Shown in pieces: positions 42,390-50,642 of a DNA stretch of 54,897 nt. The position numbers and the translations under genes were made by a program. The notes under the pieces are model-generated. The model was not told the origin of the DNA. It did no database searches and saw only the letters and a list, made by a program, of their open reading frames with translations. Source of the stretch: Bacteroidales bacterium (GTDB taxonomy: Bacteria; Bacteroidota; Bacteroidia; Bacteroidales; Paludibacteraceae). The stretch lies in the NCBI GenBank assembly GCA_012519885.1, contig JAAYPI010000007.1:1-54897 (forward strand). The letters are read 5' to 3'. Position 1 is the first letter of the stretch, and each line of letters starts with the position of its first letter.

Positions 42390-43656
42390 AACAAAACTGC
42401 AGATTCCTGTAACAAGCTTTTTGTTTAAGTGGTTATTTTTTGCTCTGTTGGTGGGAGTTTTGGCGGGTTCGGCGGCTGCTTTGTTGTTGGTATCGTTAGA
42501 TTTTGTTACCAATCTTAGAGAAAGTAATGTTTGGCTAATTGGGTTTTTGCCCTTGGCGGGTTTGGGTATCGGGCTGATGTATCATTATTTAGGTTCATCG
42601 GTTGTAAAAGGCAATAACCAAATACTAGAGCAAATACAATCACCTACGCAAACTATCCCTTTTCGTATGGCACCACTCATTTTTATTGGTACGGTGCTCA
42701 CACATTTGTTCGGAGGTTCTGCTGGACGAGAGGGCACAGCTGTGCAAATGGGAGCAGCCATTTCCGATCAGTTTGCTAAGTGGTTTAAGCTAACGACAAA
42801 CGATAAACGCATTTTGCTTATTATTGGTATTAGTGCTGGTTTTGCTGGGGTGTTTGGTACTCCCTTGGCTGGAGCTATTTTTGCTTTGGAAGTTGTGGTA
42901 ATAGGTCGTATGCGTTACGAAGCTATTTTGCCTGCTTTTTTGGCGGCTGCTATTGCTCATTTTACCTGTCATGCTTGGGGTGTAGCCCATACGGTTTACT
43001 CCATACCTTTTGTGCCAGCACTTACGCCAGTTACCTTGGTATCGGCAATAGCGGCGGGAATAATCTTTGGGATAGTGGCTATGCTATTTTCCAAAACTGG
43101 TCATTGGTGGACGGGTTTGTTCTCGCGTTTTATTCCTTATCCACCTTTGCGTCCGTTTGCTGGCGGTATGATTATCGCTATGGCAGTTTGGATGTTGGGG
43201 ACTACCAAATACATTGGATTGGGGGTTCCTACCATACAAGCTTCATTCGACACCGAGATGCAAGGATATGATTTTCTACTAAAATTATTATTTACCACAT
43301 TTACCATTGGAGCTGGTTTCAAAGGAGGAGAAGTAACGCCTTTGTTTTTTATTGGTGCTACATTGGGTAATGTGTTGGTGTGGTTTTTGCCTTTACCCAT
43401 GGCATTGCTTGCAGGAATGGGATTTGTGGCGGTTTTTGCAGGAGCGACTAATACGCCGCTTGCCTGCACCATGATGGGAATAGAGTTATTTGGAGCAGAA
43501 AGCGGTTTGTATATCGGTATTGCTTGCGTGGTGGCTTATTTCTTTTCGGGACATACTGGTATTTATGCTGCCCAAAAAGTGGGAAGCCCAAAGCATACAG
43601 CATTTCTCAAGCAACAAGGAGAAAGTGAGGCTGAAACCTGTTCGGTGCGATCGTAG
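42355..43656 (+). CDS. CLC family transporter, probably CLC-F fluoride/proton antiporter
   Basis: The 433-residue membrane protein has about ten hydrophobic segments. CLC motifs are GNNQILE near residue 87 (where chloride CLCs have GSGIP), GREGTAVQ near 131 with the gating glutamate, and GGEVTPLFFIG near 330 (where chloride CLCs have GxFxP). These substitutions are what I know from the CLC-F clade, which exports fluoride in exchange for protons. Chloride transport cannot be excluded. The start at 42355 is chosen because the -7 box lies just upstream, so the longer frame from 42328 is excluded. It converges with the reductase gene, with only 2 bp between the stops. Confidence 0.85.
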   Translation: MPKTFFSKYKIPTKLQIPVTSFLFKWLFFALLVGVLAGSAAALLLVSLDFVTNLRESNVWLIGFLPLAGLGIGLMYHYLGSSVVKGNNQILEQIQSPTQTIPFRMAPLIFIGTVLTHLFGGSAGREGTAVQMGAAISDQFAKWFKLTTNDKRILLIIGISAGFAGVFGTPLAGAIFALEVVVIGRMRYEAILPAFLAAAIAHFTCHAWGVAHTVYSIPFVPALTPVTLVSAIAAGIIFGIVAMLFSKTGHWWTGLFSRFIPYPPLRPFAGGMIIAMAVWMLGTTKYIGLGVPTIQASFDTEMQGYDFLLKLLFTTFTIGAGFKGGEVTPLFFIGATLGNVLVWFLPLPMALLAGMGFVAVFAGATNTPLACTMMGIELFGAESGLYIGIACVVAYFFSGHTGIYAAQKVGSPKHTAFLKQQGESEAETCSVRS

Positions 43657-43658
43657 GT

Positions 43659-44192
43659 TTACAAAGCTGTTGTTACTTTTTCAATTTCTGTGTCAAACGC
43701 TTCTTTTAGTTCCATGTTCGTAATGCCTTTTTGAGCATCAAAATTATCCGCAAAACGAGGCAATGAAAAACTTCCAACAATTGCTGCCCCATGAATGGGA
43801 AAGCGTACTTTTGCAGCTTCCATTACAAATTTTCCGCCATTTGGACCAGGAGAAGTAGAAAGTAAGAATAATTTTTTGTTGGCAAAAAGATTCATTTCTA
43901 CACGAGAAGTCCAATCGAACAAGTTTTTGAACGATGCAGTATAACTACCATTGTGTTCGGCTAAGGAAATAATAATCAAATCTGCCTTTTGTAACTGAAG
44001 TAAAAACTGTTTTACTGCTTCGGGAAAACCACTTTCTGCCTCCCTATCTACCGTATATACAGGAGCATCAAAGTCAGTAAGCTTTATAACAGACACTTGG
44101 TTACCTGCCGAAAATAACTGTGCAACATAGCTTGCAAATTGTTGGTTGATAGAGCTTTTGCTATGGCTAGCTCCAAATGCTAGTATATTCAT
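43659..44192 (-). CDS. NADPH-dependent FMN reductase family protein
   Basis: Flavodoxin-like oxidoreductase of the FMN_red family, 177 residues. The FMN phosphate loop is GASHSKSSINQQFASY near residue 7. AEHNGSYTASFKNLFDWTSR near 78-97 is the conserved segment lining the isoalloxazine ring, and LLSTSPGPNGG near 110 completes the fold. Such enzymes reduce quinones, azo dyes or flavins with NAD(P)H; the substrate cannot be told from sequence. It is transcribed alone on the minus strand. Confidence 0.88.
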   Translation of the reverse strand: MNILAFGASHSKSSINQQFASYVAQLFSAGNQVSVIKLTDFDAPVYTVDREAESGFPEAVKQFLLQLQKADLIIISLAEHNGSYTASFKNLFDWTSRVEMNLFANKKLFLLSTSPGPNGGKFVMEAAKVRFPIHGAAIVGSFSLPRFADNFDAQKGITNMELKEAFDTEIEKVTTAL

Positions 44193-44283
44193 GATGTGCT
44201 ATTTTTTTAAAGTTTATAAAACAAAAATAGCAATTTAATAATGCGTTTCCAATTCTTTTATTAACATTTCTGCTTCCTTAACA

Positions 44284-46662
44284 TTAAAAATGAATTCGAT
44301 ACATCATCATGGGCATAAAGCCTTGTTGGTAAACGGTAGCAATACTTTCTGAATATTTGTTGTATTGTTGTGCAAAAATGTTTTTATAATTGCTCACGTT
44401 TTGCAAGTCCAATCCCCATTCTTGCGATACTTTGCCTAAGTTTTGTTTAAAACTAATCCGCACATCGCACCTAAAATAATCGTTGAACCGTTGCGTATAA
44501 ATATCAGTAGAAGCTAAACGTTGTTCGCCCGCTGCAATAGAGGCAGCCAAATCGACAGGCACATACCGCATACCGCCTGCCCAAATGGTGCGAACATCAA
44601 CAGCCAAAAAGTTTTTTGTACCAACACGCCATTCGTAACCACCCAATAAGTTGACAGCAAAATTGGAGTTAAATGCTGTATTTCTCCATATTTTATCATA
44701 CCCTTGGTATTTTGAGTCGTAAAGCGAGAAGGTCATTAAACCATAATACCCCTTGTGAAGGAATTTTTCTATGGTCATTTCCAATCCATAATTTCGTCCG
44801 ACACCCGTATTTTGCAGACTATCAATATTGGCAATGTAGTAGCCACTACCCGAATTTAAGGCAGAATAACTGCCACTAATGGGCGAAACAGGCACATTGA
44901 ATAAATCTTGGTAATACGCCTCCGTTTTTACACGCCAATACGAAGAAATTGTCCAATCGTAACCGCCCACAATGTGATGCGATCGCGTGTAACCAGTAGT
45001 CATATTATTGCGAGCATACGTATCGGTATCTTTGTAATACGCCTCATAAAAATATATGGTACGTGCTTGTATCTGACTGTGCAATCCGTAACCCAAAGAG
45101 AAAGCGTGTTGCTGATGAGCTTGCCAACGTAGAGCAAGGCGAGGTTCAATGGCACTTTCGTTTGTTAAATTATACAATTGATAATGCAAGCCCGTATTAA
45201 GCGACAAATCGTTGGTAAACTTATGTTGCCAATTGGTATACGCATTGTACAAGATGCTTGGTTCTTTGTCAATAGCTGTTAGGGTAATGCGTTTATCCAA
45301 ACTGTTAACAAATACCGAATCAAAAAAACTTGATACAAAAAGACTAGCAGAAGCACCCAAGGTAAGGTTGTTTTTTGCGTTTATCCTGCGTTTAAATTGT
45401 GTGTTTGCCATCCACTTATTTTCTTTGTAATTGGCGGCATATAGGTTGAAATATTTTTTGTCGGTATAGTTTATCGAGTCAGACAGCGTGGTAGAAGTAG
45501 CGTGCTCGAAAGAAAGACTGCTTTTTAAACGGGAATGTTCGTTGAACATATACGTGTGGGTTAACATTGCAATGTTCAATCCTGCACCAAAATCGGTAGC
45601 ATATCCCATTTGATTGTGGGTAATGGCTTCATCTATATCAAAAGAGCGTCCCATCGAAATAAAACTATTGCCTAGTAAACCAATCAGTTTAAAGCGTCCA
45701 ATTTTGCTGGTTGGCAAATCAATCATCACCGATAAGTCGTTGTATTCGGGCACAGTACCTCCTGTGCCTATATCAAAACCCAACAGGCTCATCAGTTGCA
45801 AGGTAGAAAAACGATAATCGGCAATAAACGAACCATTTTTAATAAAATTACCAATTTTTATGGGACCCTCGAGTAGCAACTCAAAACCATTAAAGCCTAC
45901 TTGTCCCATTCCTTCAAAACGTTCGGTATTACCTGTGCGTAGGTTTAAATCGAATACACCCGACAAGGCATTGCCATATTCAGCACTAAACGCCCCGGTC
46001 ATAAAATCAGAATTTGCCAATAAGTTGCTATTGAGCATGGTAACAGGTCCGCCAGTAGTGCCGTGTGCCCCAAAGTGGTTGGGGTTGGATATGGCTACAC
46101 CTTCCATACGCCACAACAAACCCGAAGGCGAATTGCCCCTGATGATAATATCATTGCGTGAGTCGTTGCCTACTACCACACCTGCATAATTCGCTACCAT
46201 ACGGGCAGGATCGCCCAGACTGCCGGCAAAGTGTTCTGTTTCTTCTACACTAAACGAACGTGAACTCACCAACGCCAAGTCGTTAATAGGTTTGTTTTTA
46301 GAAAAATTGGCTGTAACCACTACATCTTTGAGCGAGGTAATTTTCTCTTCTAAGGCTATTTGCAGGAGGGTTTCTTTTCCTGATATTACCATGATATTGC
46401 TCATACTAGTAGCGTGATAGCCCAAGGCACTAACGATAAAAGTAGAACGACCCAAAGGCACATTGTTCAACTCAAATTTTCCATTTTCATCGGCAATGGT
46501 ACCTTGCAATGGATTAGAATCTGCCACAACAATACTTGCACCAATCAGTGGTTGACCAGAAAAAGCATCTGTTATCACGCCTCTTACGGTTTGACCCGGT
46601 TCAGAGAATAATGCTGCTTGAATTAAAAAAAACGTAGAAAGGAGTAGGAAAATTTTTTTCAT
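44284..46662 (-). CDS. TonB-dependent outer-membrane receptor with carboxypeptidase-like domain
   Basis: Outer-membrane beta-barrel transporter energised by TonB. From ATG at 46662 the protein has 792 residues: a signal peptide (about 1-20), a CarbopepD-like N-terminal domain (about 24-105; GVITDAFSGQPLIGASIVV), a plug domain (about 115-235; MVANYAGVVVGNDSRNDIIIRG) and the barrel. No SusD-like gene follows, and the protein is shorter than SusC, so this is a stand-alone receptor. Substrate could be a metal complex, heme or another small ligand; nothing adjacent decides it. A -7 box lies 22 bp upstream. Confidence 0.9.
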   Translation of the reverse strand: MKKIFLLLSTFFLIQAALFSEPGQTVRGVITDAFSGQPLIGASIVVADSNPLQGTIADENGKFELNNVPLGRSTFIVSALGYHATSMSNIMVISGKETLLQIALEEKITSLKDVVVTANFSKNKPINDLALVSSRSFSVEETEHFAGSLGDPARMVANYAGVVVGNDSRNDIIIRGNSPSGLLWRMEGVAISNPNHFGAHGTTGGPVTMLNSNLLANSDFMTGAFSAEYGNALSGVFDLNLRTGNTERFEGMGQVGFNGFELLLEGPIKIGNFIKNGSFIADYRFSTLQLMSLLGFDIGTGGTVPEYNDLSVMIDLPTSKIGRFKLIGLLGNSFISMGRSFDIDEAITHNQMGYATDFGAGLNIAMLTHTYMFNEHSRLKSSLSFEHATSTTLSDSINYTDKKYFNLYAANYKENKWMANTQFKRRINAKNNLTLGASASLFVSSFFDSVFVNSLDKRITLTAIDKEPSILYNAYTNWQHKFTNDLSLNTGLHYQLYNLTNESAIEPRLALRWQAHQQHAFSLGYGLHSQIQARTIYFYEAYYKDTDTYARNNMTTGYTRSHHIVGGYDWTISSYWRVKTEAYYQDLFNVPVSPISGSYSALNSGSGYYIANIDSLQNTGVGRNYGLEMTIEKFLHKGYYGLMTFSLYDSKYQGYDKIWRNTAFNSNFAVNLLGGYEWRVGTKNFLAVDVRTIWAGGMRYVPVDLAASIAAGEQRLASTDIYTQRFNDYFRCDVRISFKQNLGKVSQEWGLDLQNVSNYKNIFAQQYNKYSESIATVYQQGFMPMMMYRIHF

Positions 46663-46683
46663 GCTAAATTTGTTATTTCGGCA

Positions 46684-46691
46684 CAAAAATA
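46684..46691 (-). promoter_or_regulatory. -7 box for the TonB-dependent receptor
   Basis: Minus-strand TATTTTTG matches TAnnTTTG, 22 bp before the receptor start codon. No -33 match is seen. Confidence 0.45.
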
Positions 46692-46779
46692 ATGAATAAA
46701 TGGGAATCATGTATACATAGAAAGGTTGTTCGTGTTTTATTCACAAAAAATTAATATGAAAGCAATGCTATATGTTTGA

Positions 46780-47562
46780 CTATTTTCTGTTGTATTTTTC
46801 AAAGTAATTATCTATCTCTGGTCTTAATTCTAAGCCAATTCTTTCAAAAATATCCAGTAAGTCTGTATATGCTCCTTGCCCACCTAAAAAATCCCAAAAT
46901 TCTGCTGCCACTTTTAATTCATTATCCAAATCAAGCATACCTGCCATTGTCCAGCGAGAATATGGCTTTGGTTCATAGGGATTATATGGGATTGCGATTA
47001 ATGAATTTACAATAGCCTTAGGATCATTAGCAAGCACACAAGCTGTCCATTCTAGCAAAGTCCTTTTAAACTCTTTAAAACCACCTTTGTTAGGTTTTGC
47101 AGTTTTTATGTCAAAAAGAAAAAGTTCATCATCATGGGACTTAAGCCAAACGTCTACTTTTGTTGGTTTAACAGTTCTCATTTTACCAGATTGACACACT
47201 TCCCTTATTTTTTCAATTTCATTAGATTTTACGGGATTAATTGTCGCCGCCGTTAAATCATCCATAATATCTTGAATAACTCTTTGAGCAGATTCACTAA
47301 TATTAATACCTGCGGTTGCTTGAGATTTTGCTTCTTTAAATTTTGTTGAAGCTAACGCTAAAGCAACTGGTTCAAAAATGCTAGTTCCAAAATTTGTGTT
47401 TAATGAATGGATAAATGAAAATAAAGCCATTCTGTCCTGACCAAGTAGCCTTGTATGAAATGGCATCACTGCTGGCTCTGGATTATAATTTTGAAATTTG
47501 TGTCTTAAACTGCTTCTTAAAACGGTTTCAACTTGCTGAATTTGTTGTTGTGTTAGTGCCAT
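46780..47562 (-). CDS. Type II restriction endonuclease, TdeIII/MjaII-like
   Basis: The 260 residues resemble the TdeIII/MjaII restriction enzyme family. The nuclease core is KPTKVDVWLKSHDDELFLFDIKTAKPNKGG (about 131-160, cited in two parts: VDVWLKS and FDIKTAKPN), a D-x(n)-(D/E)xK signature in which DIK provides the last two ligands. MFxG-like TMAGMLDLDNELKVAAEFWDFLGG near 207-230 is another conserved block. It is the last gene of a controller-methylase-nuclease operon on the minus strand, 147 bp after the methylase. I recall GGNCC as the target for the MjaII enzyme; the target here is not shown. Confidence 0.8.
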   Translation of the reverse strand: MALTQQQIQQVETVLRSSLRHKFQNYNPEPAVMPFHTRLLGQDRMALFSFIHSLNTNFGTSIFEPVALALASTKFKEAKSQATAGINISESAQRVIQDIMDDLTAATINPVKSNEIEKIREVCQSGKMRTVKPTKVDVWLKSHDDELFLFDIKTAKPNKGGFKEFKRTLLEWTACVLANDPKAIVNSLIAIPYNPYEPKPYSRWTMAGMLDLDNELKVAAEFWDFLGGQGAYTDLLDIFERIGLELRPEIDNYFEKYNRK

Positions 47563-47709
47563 TTATTTCTAGTATTAATTTTTCTGTTTTGGATTGGAAT
47601 AAGACCTTCTTCTCACTAATGAATATGTTTTTGGATCAAAAGTTTAATTGCCATTATAAATAATAGAAGTTCTTTTTGAAAGAAAAATGTCAAATTCTTG
47701 ATCCTTTAT

Positions 47710-49287
47710 TTATTTGCCTTTTAAATGAAAAATTATCTCAGCATAAGCTCCTTTATCTTTCTCAGTTCGGTTTAATACTGGTCGTTTATATTGATTAACT
47801 ATTTGCATTCCGGCATTTTCTGCAATTGTTGGATACATATTGTATTTGTCATTTGCTACAAGGAAAATATCAAAATCTTCAACAAGATATTTCTTTGCGT
47901 TATTCAAGACATCACTAAGACCTTGAATGTAGCTTTGTTTCGCTTCTCTGCCTTGACCTCTAAAAAGAGGACCGATTTCAAGTTCGTCTTTTCTTTCAAA
48001 GCCAAATAAATCATAAGCGTAAGCATGTTGCTCGTGATAGTCAATTAAACCAACATAAGGTGGAGATGAGAATATTCCTTTGATTTTTTGCTTCTCCACA
48101 AGCTTTGCAAAATTAGGGTTTTTCTTATCTAATTCTTTTATTATATCAATATTTCTACTATCTCCTGTTAAGCAAATATTAAAAGTTTCTTTTCTCAACT
48201 TATCAAATTCAATTAATCTTTTTACAGTGTCCTTAGAATATGTTTCCCACCATTTAAAAATCGAAAATAATGGTTTACAGATTTTTCCATGTTTACTACA
48301 GTAATACGTGGTTGTAACAGGCTCAATTAAAGTTGCTAAGTCTGCATGGGTAGTTGCCCTACAACTTCGAATTGTACGACTTAAAATCACACTAACAATT
48401 TTTTTGGTATCAAGACTTTTTATCTTTTTGATTTCGTCAAATACAAATTGAATTTCATCACGGATGTGTTGGGTATACCATTTGTCAAGGAAAGAATCTT
48501 CTTTGTCTTGTCGTAATTTAATGTTATACTCTGTAACAAGTTTATTGTATGTTAGCATAAACTCTTTTGCCTTTTCGTTACCATAAGACTTTTCGTCAAT
48601 CTCCTTGCGTTTTACTTTGTATTTATAGTCAGGCACTGGGAAAAATTTGTTGTTGAAAATATTCAACTCTTTCAAAAGCCTATCCTCAAACGCAAGTGTT
48701 TTATGGTTCGCTAAGAATAGGTTTAATTCCTTAGAAATTCTATTTATTTCAGTTTGAACATCGTCAAGATTATATTTCGTAACCTTACAATTTCCAATCA
48801 GAGCATTGAAAGCAGAAACATCATTACCAACGGCATGAATTCCTAACTCACATGCCTGTACCATTGTTGTTCCACTACCTGAAAATGGGTCGTATACAAT
48901 ATCTCCAGTCTTAAAATAAACTTCCTTTTTGAATTTATCCGTATGTTTGTCAAGAAAATATTCTACCAATTGTGGGATGAATTTTCCTTTGTATGGATGT
49001 AGCCTGTGAACATGTTTAGTTGTTTCGGCTTCTTTGTATTGTTCAAATGATAATGCCCAATTTAAATCTTCACCTAATTGGTCTTTCCATTCTTCTTGTC
49101 TTGATTTCTTTTGGTCTTTATAATATTCAATCAAATCCTCTTTAACAACTTGAATAGAACCTTTGTCTCCCATTTTTTTTACCCTACCGTATTGTATAAG
49201 GTATGAAATATTTGATGTTGTAACATTTTTTTCCAAATACTTTGATGCCCATTGGCTTGCCTCTTTTATTGATAATAATTCTGCCAT
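47710..49287 (-). CDS. Site-specific DNA methyltransferase (N4-cytosine/N6-adenine type)
   Basis: The 525 residues start with a DNA-binding-like segment (LSIKEASQWASKYLEKNVT, about 4-60) that looks like a helix-turn-helix of the excisionase/MerR sort. SAM-binding motif I is DPFSGSGTT near residue 131, and catalytic motif IV is SSPPYVG near 410, with a long target-recognition and linker region in between. This order and the SPPY tetrapeptide indicate exocyclic-amino methylation (N4C or N6A). It lies 1 bp after the controller gene and before the TdeIII-like nuclease, so it should protect the nuclease's site. Confidence 0.88.
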   Translation of the reverse strand: MAELLSIKEASQWASKYLEKNVTTSNISYLIQYGRVKKMGDKGSIQVVKEDLIEYYKDQKKSRQEEWKDQLGEDLNWALSFEQYKEAETTKHVHRLHPYKGKFIPQLVEYFLDKHTDKFKKEVYFKTGDIVYDPFSGSGTTMVQACELGIHAVGNDVSAFNALIGNCKVTKYNLDDVQTEINRISKELNLFLANHKTLAFEDRLLKELNIFNNKFFPVPDYKYKVKRKEIDEKSYGNEKAKEFMLTYNKLVTEYNIKLRQDKEDSFLDKWYTQHIRDEIQFVFDEIKKIKSLDTKKIVSVILSRTIRSCRATTHADLATLIEPVTTTYYCSKHGKICKPLFSIFKWWETYSKDTVKRLIEFDKLRKETFNICLTGDSRNIDIIKELDKKNPNFAKLVEKQKIKGIFSSPPYVGLIDYHEQHAYAYDLFGFERKDELEIGPLFRGQGREAKQSYIQGLSDVLNNAKKYLVEDFDIFLVANDKYNMYPTIAENAGMQIVNQYKRPVLNRTEKDKGAYAEIIFHLKGK

Positions 49288-49288
49288 T

Positions 49289-49591
49289 TTATTTATTTTT
49301 TATTCCTCCATATTTAATAGCATTCTCGGCAACTTTTAGAGCCTTTATTCCTAAATCTTCATTTCTAAGCTCATACAAAATTCTTTCGCTTAAAAATTGA
49401 ATCATCAAATATTCTTTATCTATTTCGAGAATTTCAGCTAGCTTATTTATTTGCTCTCTTGTTGCCTTTCTTTCTCCTCTTTCTATTTTACTTAGTATAG
49501 CTGTATCAATCTCAAGAGTGGCAGATAGGTGCCTCAATAACATGCCTTTCTTTTCTCGACTTTCTCTTAATATTTCTCCAGTTGTTTTCAA
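49289..49591 (-). CDS. Restriction-modification controller protein (XRE helix-turn-helix)
   Basis: Small DNA-binding regulator of the C-protein type that times expression of the restriction genes. I choose the TTG at 49591 as start (100 residues, LKTTGEILRESREKKGM): the predicted transcript starts near 49615, so the ATGs further upstream in the open frame would not be transcribed. The XRE domain (about 7-65) has LRHLSATLEIDTAILSKIERG as the helix-turn-helix. A helical C-terminus follows. The operator at 49607-49625 covers its own -7 box, implying autorepression. The methylase follows after 1 bp. Confidence 0.82.
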   Translation of the reverse strand: MKTTGEILRESREKKGMLLRHLSATLEIDTAILSKIERGERKATREQINKLAEILEIDKEYLMIQFLSERILYELRNEDLGIKALKVAENAIKYGGIKNK

Positions 49592-49606
49592 TATGAAACA
49601 CCTTAA

Positions 49607-49653
49607 TTTGACAATTTTTGTCAAATGTAGCAACATTTTTTGATTTATCACAA
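49607..49653 (-). promoter_or_regulatory. Controller promoter and overlapping palindromic operator
   Basis: The 19-bp palindrome TTTGACAATTTTTGTCAAA (49607-49625) overlaps the minus-strand -7 box TACATTTG (49629-49622). A TTG lies 21 bp further upstream (49653-49651). A lone half-site TTTGACA (49665-49659) sits beyond it. A repressor on the palindrome would block transcription start. Confidence 0.7.
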
Positions 49654-49786
49654 TGAATGTCAAATTTTTTATAAACAATATTTGTAACTGTGATATGTAA
49701 ATCAAAATCACATCCTCTTAACCCGTTTTTTACAAATTGTTCTTACCTAAACACCCATTCTTCACAAAAACGTAACACCCATAATT

Positions 49787-49823
49787 TTGATACCTCAAAA
49801 ATATGTCGTATGTTTGCGACATA
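49787..49823 (+). promoter_or_regulatory. ars promoter with operator arms on either side of the -7 box
   Basis: TTTG (49787-49790), 18-bp spacer, -7 box TATGTTTG (49809-49816). The box is flanked exactly by inverted repeat arms TATGTCG (49802-49808) and CGACATA (49817-49823). This is the likely ArsR binding site; the leader to arsR is about 13 nt. Confidence 0.75.
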
Positions 49824-49835
49824 AAACACAATTGA

Positions 49836-50177
49836 ATGAAAAAGACAGAAAAATTTGATGTTGAATTGCAAGAGATTGCTGAGTTTGCACGCGTAATATC
49901 ACATCCCGCTCGCTTGGCTATATTAAAATATTTGGCAGAGACGAAAACATGTATTTCGGGGGATATTTCAGATCAACTGCCGTTGAGCAGAACAACCGTA
50001 TCGCAACACTTAAAAGAATTACGCGAAATAGGCTTGATACATGGCGAAATTGATGGGATAAAAATTAATTATTGTTTGTGTAGTGCTACTATCCAACAAC
50101 AATTGCAACGTTTCGAGGCTTTCTTTTCTCCTATCAAAGAGAGTGCTAGCAGTTGCGAAATATCTAGTTGTAAATAA
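49836..50177 (+). CDS. arsR: ArsR-family metalloregulator
   Basis: Winged-helix repressor that releases DNA on binding arsenite. The 113 residues have the ArsR fold with ISHPARLAILKYLAE near residue 21 and recognition helix LSRTTVSQHLKELREIGLI near 52-70. The classical ELCVCDL sensor is not present. One cysteine lies in the equivalent helix (TCISGD), and further cysteines are at the C-terminus (SSCEISSC), so inducer binding may use a different cysteine set, as in several ArsR variants. It heads arsR-arsC-acr3. Confidence 0.92.
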   Translation: MKKTEKFDVELQEIAEFARVISHPARLAILKYLAETKTCISGDISDQLPLSRTTVSQHLKELREIGLIHGEIDGIKINYCLCSATIQQQLQRFEAFFSPIKESASSCEISSCK

Positions 50178-50209
50178 ATATATTCACTTAAATAATAACA
50201 GAAAAACAC

Positions 50210-50635
50210 ATGAAAGTATTGATTCTTTGTACAGGAAATAGTTGCCGTAGCCAAATGGCTCATGGCTTTTTGCAATCGTTCGACAAGTCAATTACAGTTT
50301 GCTCGGCAGGAACAGAAGCCAGTGGAAAACTCAATCAGAAAGCTGTAAAAGCTATGGCTGAAATTGGCATTGACATCAGCCACCATACTTCCGATTCGGT
50401 AAGTAAGTATTTGGGAGAAGAATGGGATTATGTCATTACTGTATGCGGTGGAGCCAACGAGGCTTGTCCTGCTTTTTTAGGAAAGGTGAAAAATCGTTTG
50501 CATATTGGTTTCGACGATCCAAGTCATGCTGTAGGGAGCGAGGAGTTTATTTGGAGCGAATTTATACGTGTTCGCGATGAAATAAAAGAGGGATTTTACG
50601 CTTTTTATACGGAAAAAATTAAACCCCAATTGTAA
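50210..50635 (+). CDS. arsC: Arsenate reductase, thioredoxin-dependent LMW-phosphatase type
   Basis: Reduces arsenate to arsenite for export. The 141 residues start with the phosphatase loop CTGNSCRS, with catalytic C7 and R13. Redox cysteines C79 and C86 in CGGANEACP have the same spacing as C82/C89 of the Staphylococcus plasmid pI258 ArsC, and HIGFDDPSHA carries the general-acid Asp region. This places it in the thioredoxin-coupled class. It lies between arsR (32 bp) and the efflux pump (7 bp). Confidence 0.95.
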   Translation: MKVLILCTGNSCRSQMAHGFLQSFDKSITVCSAGTEASGKLNQKAVKAMAEIGIDISHHTSDSVSKYLGEEWDYVITVCGGANEACPAFLGKVKNRLHIGFDDPSHAVGSEEFIWSEFIRVRDEIKEGFYAFYTEKIKPQL

Positions 50636-50642
50636 GGTTGTC

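Noticed and set aside
44284-46662. SusC of a polysaccharide-utilisation locus
   Set aside because: No susD-like gene follows, no glycan enzymes are nearby, and the protein is shorter than typical SusC.
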